Source: Ruminiclostridium cellobioparum DSM 1351 = ATCC 15832 (GTDB lineage Bacteria; Bacillota; Clostridia; Acetivibrionales; DSM-1351). From it: DNA of 64,000 nt. This document shows positions 25,793 to 34,389 of this stretch, in pieces (within the stretch, counting starts at the first letter, position 1; each line of letters opens with the position of its first letter). The stretch is taken from positions 62,001-126,000 of the forward strand of contig NZ_JHYD01000010.1 of assembly GCF_000621505.1 (NCBI RefSeq), in the 5' to 3' direction. Under the pieces are notes generated by a model. That model searched no databases. It was not told the origin of the DNA and was given only the letters and a program-made list of their open reading frames with translations. The position numbers and the translations under genes were made by a program.

Positions 25793-26560
25793 TTATTTAT
25801 CTGTAGCTTCAATAAACTCGCCGCAAACAATATTCTGAGGCTTTTCTTTAGCCCTGATAGTGGCATATTCTTTCTTTTGACTGATTCTGATTTTTAATCC
25901 AGCATATATTCCAAAGTCGTCGCCTGCCTCGATACCCCAGCCTGCCTCGATACCCTCGCCTGCCTCGATACCCCGGCCTGCCTCGATACCGTCGCCTGCC
26001 TTGATACCCCGGCCTGCCTTGATACCCCGGCCTGCCTCGATACCCCGGCCTGCCTCGATACCCCAGCCTGCCTCGATACCCCGGCCTGCCTCGATACCGT
26101 CGCCTGCCTTGATACCCCGGCCTGCCTCGATACCGTCGCCTGCCTCGATACCGTCGCCTGCCTCGATACCCCGGCCTGCCTCGATACCCTCGCCTGCCTT
26201 GATACCCCGGCCTGCCTTGATACCCCGGCCTGCCTCGATACCCCAGCCTGCCTCGATACCCCGGCCTGCCTCGATACCCCGGCCTGCCAAAAGCCATTTT
26301 GCTATTTTCAAAGCTCCCTTAACAATAATTTTTCCTGCGAAGAAAAGACTTGCCTCGATATTTATTTCATTAACTTCCATAACCGTGTCGGTAGTACCAA
26401 ACTGGTGCATTAACCAACTAGCCCACTCGTAATTGTTTTCTGCAGCCAGCGCATCAAGAATAGTCTGATATTCTGCCCCCTCTGGAAATCTCTCAATAAA
26501 GGCTCTAGTACCCGCACCGCAGGCTCCTTTTTCTTTTAACGACTCTTTCGTTATAAACAT
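25793..26560 (-). CDS. Phage protein with twenty GxGI(E/K)A hexapeptide repeats
   Basis: A 255-residue protein. Residues 1-75 form a soluble helical domain seen in other phage early proteins ('KGACGAGTRAFIERFPEGAE', 'YEWASWLMHQFG'). From about residue 92 it runs twenty times through G-x-G-I-(E/K)-A, with x being only Arg, Trp, Asp or Glu, then closes with 'GIYAGLKIRISQKKEYATIR'. Hexapeptide periodicity with one Ile and two Gly per turn suggests a solenoid beta-helix, like bactofilin-type polymer domains. Role unknown. It sits in the early operon upstream of the DUF2800 nuclease. Confidence 0.8.
   Translation of the reverse strand: MFITKESLKEKGACGAGTRAFIERFPEGAEYQTILDALAAENNYEWASWLMHQFGTTDTVMEVNEINIEASLFFAGKIIVKGALKIAKWLLAGRGIEAGRGIEAGWGIEAGRGIKAGRGIKAGEGIEAGRGIEAGDGIEAGDGIEAGRGIKAGDGIEAGRGIEAGWGIEAGRGIEAGRGIKAGRGIKAGDGIEAGRGIEAGEGIEAGWGIEAGDDFGIYAGLKIRISQKKEYATIRAKEKPQNIVCGEFIEATDK
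25922..26281 (-). repeat. Twenty tandem 18-bp repeats inside a coding region
   Basis: On the plus strand each unit reads GCC TGC CT(C/T) GAT ACC nnn, where nnn is CCG, CCA, CTC or GTC. Every other base is invariant across all twenty units, so there is no synonymous drift. The unit is a multiple of three, which keeps all six frames largely open; the other open frames here are by-products. Blocks of units recur in the same order, which suggests growth by duplication of several units at once. Confidence 0.95.
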
Positions 26561-26609
26561 GTTGACCTCACTCTTTCTCCAGTGCTATACTGGTAATAGG
26601 AAATTTGTT

Positions 26610-26822
26610 TTAGCGCCTTTTAGGTGCTTTTTCTTTTTTAATGGATCTTACTTTTCCGTTTGAAACTTCCACTCTGTAGCCCATTTGACAAGCCAACAGG
26701 CAATCACCAACTGTAACATTTGAATTTACGGGTATGTAGTTTCTCTGTTCCAGATTTTCAAGAAAAGCATCGAACCTTGGAACTTTAATTCTGTTCGCTA
26801 TCTTTGAGAGTATGTTCAGCAT
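26610..26822 (-). CDS. Small hypothetical early phage protein
   Basis: A 70-residue basic protein (MLNILSKIANRIKVPRFDAF) with 'VGDCLLACQMGYRVEVSNGK' and a strongly basic tail ending APKRR. The ATG has AAAGGAGGTGTAAAGG before it and overlaps the preceding gene, so it is translated within the early operon. It may bind nucleic acid, judging by charge only; no family is recognised. Confidence 0.65.
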   Translation of the reverse strand: MLNILSKIANRIKVPRFDAFLENLEQRNYIPVNSNVTVGDCLLACQMGYRVEVSNGKVRSIKKEKAPKRR

Positions 26823-27000
26823 CCTTTACACCTCCTTTCGGTACATGAATAATATTCCTTGTAATCCGGTGTCTCAGTATAAGCTCTTTAGGTAGATTTT
26901 TGATTACGAGCCAGTTTTCAGGATTTAGGTATTCACTTTTGGGCTTATACCCCGCGATTAACTTTCTTTGTGCTACTGTGGGCTTAATACCGTGTTTCAT
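26785..27000 (-). CDS. DUF6906-like small phage protein
   Basis: A 71-residue protein opening MKHGIKPTVAQRKLIAGYKP and containing 'LNPENWLVIKNLPKELILRH', a pattern seen in many small proteins of Firmicutes prophages (DUF6906-like). The frame is open to 27033, but the ATG at 26998-27000 has GAAGGAACTGAT before it and matches the usual family start. Function is unknown. It overlaps the next gene. Confidence 0.68.
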   Translation of the reverse strand: MKHGIKPTVAQRKLIAGYKPKSEYLNPENWLVIKNLPKELILRHRITRNIIHVPKGGVKDAEHTLKDSEQN

Positions 27001-27019
27001 ATCAGTTCCTTCTTTCTTC

Positions 27020-27187
27020 TCACAAGCATTCAAGTCTGGGATCGTCTCCCTTACTGGTTGCTTTAATTATGTGAATTAAGAATTTTAAAGCAGCTTCCTC
27101 TTGCTCTGGAGACATTTCAATCTGCCCAATATCCTCCTCAGTGCCATCTGGGTATAGAATTGTTTGTTTAGGTAAATAAAATGGCAT
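27020..27187 (-). CDS. Small hypothetical early phage protein
   Basis: A 55-residue acidic protein (MPFYLPKQTILYPDGTEEDI) beginning at 27185-27187 behind AAAGGGGGACTTGATCAC. The longer frame to 27265 would overlap the repressor gene deeply and lacks a binding site. It contains 'GQIEMSPEQEEAALKFLIHI' and no known domain. It lies just after the Cro-like gene, as the first small gene of the early operon. Confidence 0.55.
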   Translation of the reverse strand: MPFYLPKQTILYPDGTEEDIGQIEMSPEQEEAALKFLIHIIKATSKGDDPRLECL

Positions 27188-27191
27188 GTGA

Positions 27192-27410
27192 TCAAGTCCC
27201 CCTTTGTGTTTTATCCGCACTTTCCAACTCATAAAATACTTCTGGAACTGTACTATTAAGAGCATCAGCTATACGCTCCATAACATCTTTTGATGGGTTT
27301 GTTTTTTTACCCGTTTCAAGATCGCTTAAATAAGATGGTGCAAGTTCTAGCGCTTTTGCGAATTGATTCAATCCTATTTTTTTAGCTTCCCGCAATTCTC
27401 TAAGCTTCAA
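27192..27410 (-). CDS. Cro-like XRE-family regulator
   Basis: A helix-turn-helix protein of about 72 residues: 'LRELREAKKIGLNQFAKALE' then 'LAPSYLSDLETGKKTNPSKD'. The frame opens at an ATG (27471-27473), but a TTG at 27408-27410 with GGGAG eight bases upstream gives a more standard XRE length and leaves the operator free. It diverges from the CI-like repressor and heads the lytic early operon, so a Cro-type role is likely. Four GAGCAC-type half-sites lie in and beside its promoter region. Confidence 0.82.
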   Translation of the reverse strand: MKLRELREAKKIGLNQFAKALELAPSYLSDLETGKKTNPSKDVMERIADALNSTVPEVFYELESADKTQRGT

Positions 27411-27448
27411 ATTATTCAACTCCCTTCTATGCTCTATCGGCTCACTCT

Positions 27449-27590
27449 GTGCTCTGCAAGATAATGGTATCATAATCTACCAGAGCACGTCAAACTTAAT
27501 CATGCACCAATGGAGCACGATTAAAATAAACCAGCTCTTGCTTCCTTAAGTTTACTAATTATTTCTAAGTATATTGACAATTTGTGCTCT
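27449..27590. promoter_or_regulatory. Prophage operator region with four (A/G)GAGCAC half-sites
   Basis: GTGCTCT occurs at 27449-27455 and 27584-27590, AGAGCAC at 27482-27488 and GGAGCAC at 27512-27518. One copy lies in the spacer of the rightward promoter and one overlaps the end of a leftward TTGACG hexamer. This is the lysis/lysogeny switch region. The half-sites are the likely targets of the two XRE regulators; which protein binds which site is not known. Confidence 0.65.
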
Positions 27591-27603
27591 ATTAGTATAT
27601 AAT
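27574..27603 (+). promoter_or_regulatory. Promoter of the CI-like repressor
   Basis: TTGACA at 27574-27579 and TATAAT at 27598-27603 are perfect hexamers with an 18-base spacer. A GTGCTCT half-site lies inside the spacer, so a bound regulator would block RNA polymerase. Transcription would start about 30 bases before the repressor ATG. Confidence 0.85.
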
Positions 27604-27640
27604 GTTCTCTACTAGATAATGATTTGCGAAAGGGTTAATT

Positions 27641-28255
27641 ATGCTTGGCAAAAATATAAAAAAGTTCCGTGAAAATAAGAACATAGGCGTTAATGAATTG
27701 GGTAGACTTATAGGGGTTAGTCCCAGTTATATAAGCGCAATAGAAAAGGGTAAAAAAACAAATCCATCCAGAGAAACTCTTGATAAGATAGCAGAGGCTT
27801 TAGAAGTTTCCACTGACAGATTAACTGGCGAAGCTGTTAGCAGTATTATCGATAGTAGATTAAAAGAATTAGGAATGACCTTGGAAGATGTTGCAAATAA
27901 AATAGACCCTGATATATTTGATTGGCTTCGGCATATCGATAACTTCATACCAGGAGAATGGGGAGGTAAAGATGATATAGCCTATACTTGGATAACTAAA
28001 GTAGCTGAAGTTTTAGGCTTACCGGGAGCACAATTAAGAGCCGCTCTTGCTCGGCAAGAAATTCCAGCTTACGACGGACCAGCGCAGACAGCGAGTGATG
28101 CTTTTAAAGATTTTTCTGATCCACTCCCTAAAATTGTCAATGAAAACGACCCGATAAACACAATAGCCGCGCATTTTAAGGGGAAAGACATTTCACAAGA
28201 AAAATTAAAAAGGATTGAGAAATTTATCGAATTTACATTGCGTGAGGATGAATAA
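27641..28255 (+). CDS. CI-like XRE-family repressor
   Basis: A 204-residue repressor with an N-terminal HTH ('NIGVNELGRLIGVSPSYISA', 'IEKGKKTNPSRETLDKIAEA') and a longer helical C-terminal part without the Ser-Lys protease dyad of LexA-like repressors. This points to control by the adjacent ImmA-like protein instead of self-cleavage. The ATG follows GAAAGGG. Its HTH closely resembles that of the Cro-like protein ('SYLSDLETGKKTNPSKD'), so both could read the same half-sites. Confidence 0.88.
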   Translation: MLGKNIKKFRENKNIGVNELGRLIGVSPSYISAIEKGKKTNPSRETLDKIAEALEVSTDRLTGEAVSSIIDSRLKELGMTLEDVANKIDPDIFDWLRHIDNFIPGEWGGKDDIAYTWITKVAEVLGLPGAQLRAALARQEIPAYDGPAQTASDAFKDFSDPLPKIVNENDPINTIAAHFKGKDISQEKLKRIEKFIEFTLREDE

Positions 28256-28278
28256 ATCTCTTACCGTGAGGTATTAAT

Positions 28279-28749
28279 ATGACATATGACGAATTGGTTA
28301 TACAGTACGATATGTTAAAAATAAAAGAAGTTGATTTTAATAAAATCGATCCTGAGGAAGAGCTTAGCGGACTTTGCATAAATGAAAATATTCTTATACG
28401 AGAAAATATTGATACCAATGTTGAAAAAATCTGTGTTCTGGCTGAAGAACTAGGACATTATTTTACAACTCATGGTAACATTCTTGATCAAACCAAGCCT
28501 GAAAACGTAAAACAGGAAAAGCGTGCTCGGAATTGGGCATATGAAAAATTGGTGCCTCTAGAGAGACTTATTGATGCTTATGAGAACGGGATCCGAAACC
28601 GTTTTGAATTATCACTACACATGGGAGTTACAGAGAACTTTCTGGAAGAAGCAATGCGACATTATAGAGAAAAATACGGTTTATATCATACTTTATCAAA
28701 TTACATTATTTATTTTGAGCCACTAGGCGTATTTAAAGTACTCGAATAG
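28279..28749 (+). CDS. ImmA/IrrE-like protein
   Basis: A 156-residue protein of the ImmA/IrrE (COG2856) class, placed after the CI-like repressor as in ICEBs1-type switches, where the metalloprotease cleaves the repressor after DNA damage. The active-site helix reads 'VLAEELGHYFTTHGN': the usual HExxH is here EELGH, so the first zinc ligand position is Glu. Other Clostridia carry this same variant, so it need not be inactive. It is separated from the repressor by 23 bases and precedes the integrase by 13. Confidence 0.85.
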   Translation: MTYDELVIQYDMLKIKEVDFNKIDPEEELSGLCINENILIRENIDTNVEKICVLAEELGHYFTTHGNILDQTKPENVKQEKRARNWAYEKLVPLERLIDAYENGIRNRFELSLHMGVTENFLEEAMRHYREKYGLYHTLSNYIIYFEPLGVFKVLE

Positions 28750-28762
28750 CAGGAGGAAGGTC

Positions 28763-30222
28763 ATGATAAAAGGTGCAACCTATAATAGATACTCTCCAGG
28801 ACCGGATCAGACTGATGATAGTATTGAGGCCCAACTCACAGACAACCGGGCCTATGCCGTTAAAAATAAAATTGATATCATAAAAGACTACATAGATGAA
28901 GAACGTTCAGGAAAATCGGATAATAGAGCAGACTTTCAGCGTATGATTGAAGACGCAAAAAAGGGTCTGTTTGAGGTTATTATATGTCATAAAATTGACC
29001 GATTTGCCAGAAACCGATATGACTCTGCCATTTATAAGGCTCAGCTCAAACGATTGGGAATTAAGGTACTGTATTCCGCACAAAACATATCCGACAGTCC
29101 AGAAGGAAGGCTCATGGAAGGGGTATTAGAAAGCTTTGCCGAATATTTTTCTGATAACCTGGCTACTGAAGTTATGAAGGGGCTCAAGACAACAGCCCGA
29201 AAAGGGGAATTTACTGGTGGATTCGCCCCATTAGGGTATGACATTGTAGATAAGAAATATGTGATTAATGATTATGAGGCAAGTATTGTAAAGAAGATAT
29301 TTGATATGTACGCTGGAGGAGCCACTTACGGTAAGATTCTATCAGAGCTAAAATCAAAAGGTTTTAAAACCAAGTTTAATGCTGATTTTGGAAAAAATAG
29401 TTTATACTCTATTCTGGAAAATAAGAAATATATCGGCATTATGGAGTATAACAAAGCAATTCCAAGAGTTCCTGGACGCCGTAATGGCCACAAAACAAAA
29501 CCCGAAGATCAGATCATTACTGTAGAAAATATCATTCCCCCTATAATTGATTTGAATACCTGGAAACTCACTAGTGCTAGAAAAATTGACAATAAACATA
29601 GCAGAGCACAATTTAAAGCTATAGATACATATTTGTTGACTGGCTTGGTATGCTGTGAGACATGCAATACAACTATGGCGGGTCATCGGACAAAGAACAA
29701 CCAGCAACGAATTTACTCGTATTACCTGTGTAAAAATTGCCGGAACAAAGTAAGAAAAGAGCACATTGAGCAAAAAACACTAGCCGTTATGGTAAATAAA
29801 ATATTCTCTGATGATTCTATAGACAAATACGTCGAGAAACTTAATAAATATTCAGCCAGCAAATTTAATAAGGCAGAATCTGAAATAAATAAACTGAGAT
29901 CTACTATAAGCAGGCTTGATAAGGAAATAAATAATATTGTAAATGTAATTATGAAAGGTATTTCTTCAACAGCCCTTGAAGAAAAACTCCAAACTTTGGA
30001 ACAGGCAAAAAAGGATTCCTTATATGAATTAGCCTGTGTGAAAAGTGATCAGATCGCAAAACTTTACTCTCCTGATGAGCTAAAAAGTAATTTATCAAAA
30101 TACAAAGAAATACTCGAACGTGGCGATATTGATGAGTGTAAGCCAATTGTTAAGCAATTTATTCAGAAAATAACAAAAGCCGAAAATGATAAAATCACTT
30201 TCGACTATTGTTTAGATACTAT

Positions 30223-30244
<22 letters not shown>
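28763..30244 (+). CDS. int: Large serine recombinase (prophage integrase)
   Basis: A 493-residue serine integrase. The resolvase domain has the catalytic Ser11 in 'TYNRYSPG', 'GLFEVIICHKIDRFARNRYD' and 'GRLMEGVLESFAEYFSDNLA'. Then come the recombinase domain ('GGFAPLGYDIVD'), a zinc ribbon ('GLVCCETCNTTMAGH', 'YYLCKNCRNK') and a long coiled coil near residues 370-450. It inserts and excises the prophage. The ATG follows AGGAGGAAGGTC. The last seven codons and the stop overlap the tRNA-Leu gene on the other strand, so the prophage end lies here. Confidence 0.93.
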
Positions 30245-30305
<61 letters not shown>

Positions 30306-30393
30306 ACGAGCATTTCCTATTATAAATACAAACACCAGGTTTGTCAACTACAATTTGCCGTTAAAATCATATGCTGCCATAACAGCTTTATTC

Positions 30394-31467
30394 TCAGGGC
30401 TGCTTGATCAGCTCGGTATTATTAATAATAGTGTATCCAACTTTTTCTGCAAGGTTAATTTCTTCAAAAAGCTCTTTCTTGCTGCCATCGGAATTAAAAA
30501 CTATCCTCACAACAGGCCTTGTGGGAAAATTCTTATTTATACCTATTACCACTCCCTTTTCCCCGTTGTTTAAAACAACACCCGATCCCACAGGAAATGG
30601 TGGGATTATCTCAATAAAGCAATTTAAAACCCTGGTGTCCAGTGTGGGTGCCGCTATTACAGTCAGGTATTCCAGGGCCTGATTTGCACTTATTTTGTCT
30701 CTGTATATCCTGTTTGATGTAAGTGCGTCAAAAATATCCGTAATGGCCACTATTTTCGAAAATAAATGAATCTGATCACCTTTCAAGCCCTTGGGATAAC
30801 CTTTTCCGTCTATTCTCTCATGATGCTCAAGAGCCACCCTTGCCGAAGCTTCACTGATAAGGGGCAATTTCCTTAATATATTGTAACCGTATATGGAATG
30901 TTCTTTTACAATTTCATATTCATCAGTGGATAAAGCCGCTTTCTTTAATAATATTTCAGCAGGTATCATTAATTTGCCTATATCGTGCAAAAGCGCCCCT
31001 ACCCCCAGCTCCCTGAGATGAGCCGTGTTGAGATTAAGTTTTATTCCGGTAATTACAGAGAGGATACATACATTTACACAGTGGAAATATGTATATGAAT
31101 CGCGGGTTTTTATATCCATCAGATTTATAATGACATCATCCGAGCTTAATATTTCTTCGAGTATTTTATTGACTATTTCTATTGCTTCAACTGAATTTAA
31201 CAACTGCATGGAGGTGTAGTTTTCCATCGATTCTTTGATAAACCGTATTGCTTCCCGCCTTGTTTCTTCCTTGACAACATCAGGTATAACCACACCGCCG
31301 GATATATCGTCATCAATATATACTTCGGTAATTCCCAGGTCTTTAAGACGCTCGATGTATGAATTGGTCAAAAGAGCGCCAGCCTCCAACAGAATTAAAT
31401 TATCATTGAATATTGCCTTGCCAAGAATCATGCCGGGTTCACAATTGGATATCCTTATCTGTCTCAT
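30394..31467 (-). CDS. HD-GYP domain phosphodiesterase-like protein
   Basis: A 357-residue HD-GYP protein, a family that degrades cyclic di-GMP. An N-terminal domain of about 120 residues ('LILLEAGALLTNSYIERLKD') is followed by the HD site 'GALLHDIGKLMIPAEIL' near residue 155 and the full GYP motif 'HHERIDGKGYPKGLKG' near 217, then 'AITDIFDALTSNRIYRD'. All metal ligands I can check are present, so it is probably active. No signal peptide or membrane segment is seen. It is monocistronic and lies between the tRNA and a divergent gene. Confidence 0.92.
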   Translation of the reverse strand: MRQIRISNCEPGMILGKAIFNDNLILLEAGALLTNSYIERLKDLGITEVYIDDDISGGVVIPDVVKEETRREAIRFIKESMENYTSMQLLNSVEAIEIVNKILEEILSSDDVIINLMDIKTRDSYTYFHCVNVCILSVITGIKLNLNTAHLRELGVGALLHDIGKLMIPAEILLKKAALSTDEYEIVKEHSIYGYNILRKLPLISEASARVALEHHERIDGKGYPKGLKGDQIHLFSKIVAITDIFDALTSNRIYRDKISANQALEYLTVIAAPTLDTRVLNCFIEIIPPFPVGSGVVLNNGEKGVVIGINKNFPTRPVVRIVFNSDGSKKELFEEINLAEKVGYTIINNTELIKQP

Positions 31468-31710
31468 TTCTTCCTCTTTTGTCTAGTTGTGACTTAAGTT
31501 GCTCATTAAAAATAAAACATTAATAATTTTTACACCCAGTAATTGAAAATTTATGCAGTTTGATAACATAATTATACTTACTGTTCCAAAAAGTAGCAAT
31601 ACATTTTTACTTAAAGCTGCAAATGGCACCAGATATTTTACAAAACATGATTTTTTCTATATACTTATTAGACACAGGATAGGTTTATATAACAGGAGTA
31701 ACCCATAAAC

Positions 31711-32517
31711 ATGATCTATTTTATTATTGCAATATTATTAATTCTTATATACATGAAAATTGAAACGACCTTTTTATCCAAAAGCGTCATAAACTTCAGC
31801 ACAAGCCCTAAGGGCCTGAAAATAGCACATTTATCCGATATACATATAAATAAGTTCTATGTATCGGAATATAAGCTGCTGTCAGCTTTAAACGATGCCC
31901 AACCGGACATCATTGTTTTGAGCGGCGATTACATTGAAACCCCCAAAAATATTACAAAATTTATTAACTTTTTGAAGCTGCTGACTAAGAATCACCAAGT
32001 CTATTTGACCATGGGCAATCATGATCATAAAGCCCTGAAGCAGGATGCCGGAAACATATCTGCCTTTATAAAGGAGATAGAAACCGCAGGTGCAAAAGTG
32101 CTGTTAAACTCGAATGTTAAAATAAATAAGAATGGTCAGTCATACAATTTGATTGGGATTGATGATTTAAAGCAAGGCAAGCCTGACCTCCAAAAGGCCT
32201 TCAAAGGCATTGAAGCCTCCTTTTCCGGCGGGTGCATAAATATTGCCGTATCTCATAACCCCGACATGGTTTTTCAACTGCCTGAGAATAAGGTGGATTA
32301 CTTCTTTTGCGGGCATTTTCACGGCGGCCAGATATGGATGCCCTTCCACCTGGAATTCAGACTGATGAGAAGTGAAAAACTGTGTAAAATGAAATGCTAC
32401 AGAGGACTTCATAAAGTTAATGGTATTAACCTCTACATTAACAGGGGCCTTGGGAACGTCATATTTCCCTTCAGGTTCTTTTCCACGCCTGAAATGGCAA
32501 TCGTACAACTTCCCTGA
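31711..32517 (+). CDS. Membrane-anchored metallophosphoesterase
   Basis: A 268-residue calcineurin-like phosphoesterase with one N-terminal membrane helix (residues 1-15). Metal-binding motifs appear in order: 'AHLSDIHIN', 'VLSGDYIE', 'TMGNHDHK' and 'FCGHFHGGQIWMP'. It matches the YkuE/YaeI-type family that acts outside the membrane, with lipid A- or phospholipid-like substrates in some relatives; the substrate here is unknown. The ATG follows CAGGAGTAACCC. A strong terminator follows. Confidence 0.9.
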   Translation: MIYFIIAILLILIYMKIETTFLSKSVINFSTSPKGLKIAHLSDIHINKFYVSEYKLLSALNDAQPDIIVLSGDYIETPKNITKFINFLKLLTKNHQVYLTMGNHDHKALKQDAGNISAFIKEIETAGAKVLLNSNVKINKNGQSYNLIGIDDLKQGKPDLQKAFKGIEASFSGGCINIAVSHNPDMVFQLPENKVDYFFCGHFHGGQIWMPFHLEFRLMRSEKLCKMKCYRGLHKVNGINLYINRGLGNVIFPFRFFSTPEMAIVQLP

Positions 32518-32557
32518 AACAGGATAAATTAACTATATAAAAGCCAGGTTTGAAAAA

Positions 32558-32592
32558 GCCTCCGGAAGTACTTGCTTATTTGCTCCGGAGGC
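32558..32592. terminator. Bidirectional terminator between convergent genes
   Basis: GCCTCCGGA at 32558-32566 pairs perfectly with TCCGGAGGC at 32584-32592. A run of five A precedes the stem, giving T after it on the minus strand, and T-rich sequence follows on the plus strand. It serves the metallophosphoesterase (plus) and phosphoglucomutase (minus) genes. Confidence 0.88.
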
Positions 32593-32610
32593 TTGATTAT
32601 TCAATTACAG

Positions 32611-34341
32611 TTACAGTAAAGGTTTAATAACTTCAAGAACACTGTTTTTCAGGTTCTCCAATCTTTGCTGGGATAATTCCAGAGTCTTGTCGGAGACACC
32701 GTAGTATATCTTTATTTTGGGCTCTGTTCCGGAAGGTCTTACACAGAACCATGAACCGTCTTCCATTTCAAAGTAAAGCACGTCCGACTCAGGTAAGGTA
32801 ATTTTTTCAGTTGAACCGTCCGCAACCACAAATCTCTTCGAATTCTGGTAATCCCTTATTGCCTTTACCTTCAAGCTTCCAAAACCCGTGTATCCGGCTG
32901 TACGCATGGTTGACATGGCGGACTTTATTTTCATCAGTCCGTCCTTGCCTTCCAGTGTAAAGGAGTTTATTCCCTCAATAAAATAGCCGTACTTTTCAAA
33001 GAGTTTTATAAGGGCGTCATACAGGGACATACCCTTTACCTTGTAGTAGGCAGCCATTTCAGCTATCAGCATTGAAGCAACTACCGCATCCTTGTCACGT
33101 ACATCGGTACCCGCAAGGTAGCCATAACTTTCCTCAAAGCCGAAAAGGTATTTCTGATTTCCCTTTTCATCTCTCAGCATTATCTGCTCACCGATAAATT
33201 TAAATCCGGTAAGAACTTCAACGAGTTCAATACCATAATATTTTGCAATTTCCCTTGAAAGTTCGGTAGTAACGATTGTCTTTACTGCAAAACCGTTTTT
33301 AGGAAGCTTGCCCGCTTCATTCATTGCAGTCAGGATATATTCCAGCAGGAGACAGCCTGTCTGATTGCCGGTCAGAACGGCATATTCCCCGTCGTTCTTC
33401 CTTACTACAACTCCGACTCTGTCACTGTCCGGATCGGTTCCGATAATAAGATCGACGTTATTATCCGAAGCCAGTTTGATAGCAAGCTCAAAGGCCGACC
33501 GTTCCTCCGGATTTGGAGACTTTACGGTAGAAAACTGGGAATCGGGAAGTTCCTGCTCCTTTACAACCAAAACGTTCTTAAAACCGTTTTCTGAAAGGAT
33601 TCTTCTTACAGGCTTGTTCCCCGCACCGTGCAGCGGTGTATAAACAATCTTAAAGGTATCTGCAACCTGTGCAACAGCCTCCTTGTTAACCTGCAAGGTT
33701 TTGAGCATTGCAATATAGGCATCGTCAACCTCGCTTCCGATAATTTCAAGCAAGCCCTTTTCGACGGCAGCTTCTTTGTCCATTGTGTTAACTTTTGTGA
33801 TATCGGAAATTTTATTGATTTCAGCAATAACAGCGTTTGAACCGTCCAGAGAAAGCTGACCGCCATCTTCTCCGTAGACCTTGTAACCATTGTACTGCTT
33901 TGGATTGTGACTGGCTGTGACTACTATTCCCGCGGCGGCTTTCAAATATCTCACCGCAAAGGATAATTGAGGGGTGGGGCGTAATTCATCAAAAAGATAG
34001 GCCTTAATACCATTTGCACAAAATACTTTTGCTGCCTCAAGCGAAAATTCCGGCGACATGAATCTTGAATCATAAGCTATGACAATACCCTTGTCCTGTT
34101 TGCCAAGGCTTTTTATATAGTTTGCCAGGCCCTGTGAAGCAACTCTCACGGTGTATATATTTATTCTGTTTGTGCCTGCGCCGATTATGCCTCTCAGTCC
34201 TCCGGTTCCGAATTCAAGACTTTTATAGAAACGGTCCTCTACTTCTTTTGCATCATTTTTTATTGATATAAGTTCATTTTTTGTATCCTGATCAAAATAA
34301 TCATTTTCCAACCAAAAATTCAGTTTTGCCATGCTATCCAT
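32611..34341 (-). CDS. Phosphoglucomutase/phosphomannomutase
   Basis: A 576-residue alpha-D-phosphohexomutase that interconverts hexose 1- and 6-phosphates. The phosphoserine loop is 'GIVVTASHNPKQYNGYK', the magnesium loop 'IIGTDPDSDRVG', the sugar-binding loop 'LFGFEESYGYLAG' and the phosphate-binding loop 'VRPSGTEPKIKIYYG'. The length and the N-terminal 'KNELISIKNDAKEVEDRFYK' match the PgcA-type enzymes of Firmicutes. The start MDSMAKL at 34339-34341 is preferred, with AGGAGG about 12 bases upstream; the frame opens at 34386. Confidence 0.93.
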   Translation of the reverse strand: MDSMAKLNFWLENDYFDQDTKNELISIKNDAKEVEDRFYKSLEFGTGGLRGIIGAGTNRINIYTVRVASQGLANYIKSLGKQDKGIVIAYDSRFMSPEFSLEAAKVFCANGIKAYLFDELRPTPQLSFAVRYLKAAAGIVVTASHNPKQYNGYKVYGEDGGQLSLDGSNAVIAEINKISDITKVNTMDKEAAVEKGLLEIIGSEVDDAYIAMLKTLQVNKEAVAQVADTFKIVYTPLHGAGNKPVRRILSENGFKNVLVVKEQELPDSQFSTVKSPNPEERSAFELAIKLASDNNVDLIIGTDPDSDRVGVVVRKNDGEYAVLTGNQTGCLLLEYILTAMNEAGKLPKNGFAVKTIVTTELSREIAKYYGIELVEVLTGFKFIGEQIMLRDEKGNQKYLFGFEESYGYLAGTDVRDKDAVVASMLIAEMAAYYKVKGMSLYDALIKLFEKYGYFIEGINSFTLEGKDGLMKIKSAMSTMRTAGYTGFGSLKVKAIRDYQNSKRFVVADGSTEKITLPESDVLYFEMEDGSWFCVRPSGTEPKIKIYYGVSDKTLELSQQRLENLKNSVLEVIKPLL

Positions 34342-34389
34342 AATTGCTGCATACCCTCCTAAAATATATCTTATTACAACCAGCATCCA

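Noticed and set aside
25922-26281. CRISPR array
   Set aside because: The 18-base units are joined directly without spacers and lie in phase inside a gene.
25922-26281. Diversity-generating retroelement target
   Set aside because: Variation is limited to a few codons, is not adenine-directed, and no reverse transcriptase or template repeat is in the window.
25848-26432. Additional long frames on both strands over the repeat array (Pro/Arg/Tyr-rich)
   Set aside because: They arise because the 18-base repeat keeps every frame open; no binding sites or family features.
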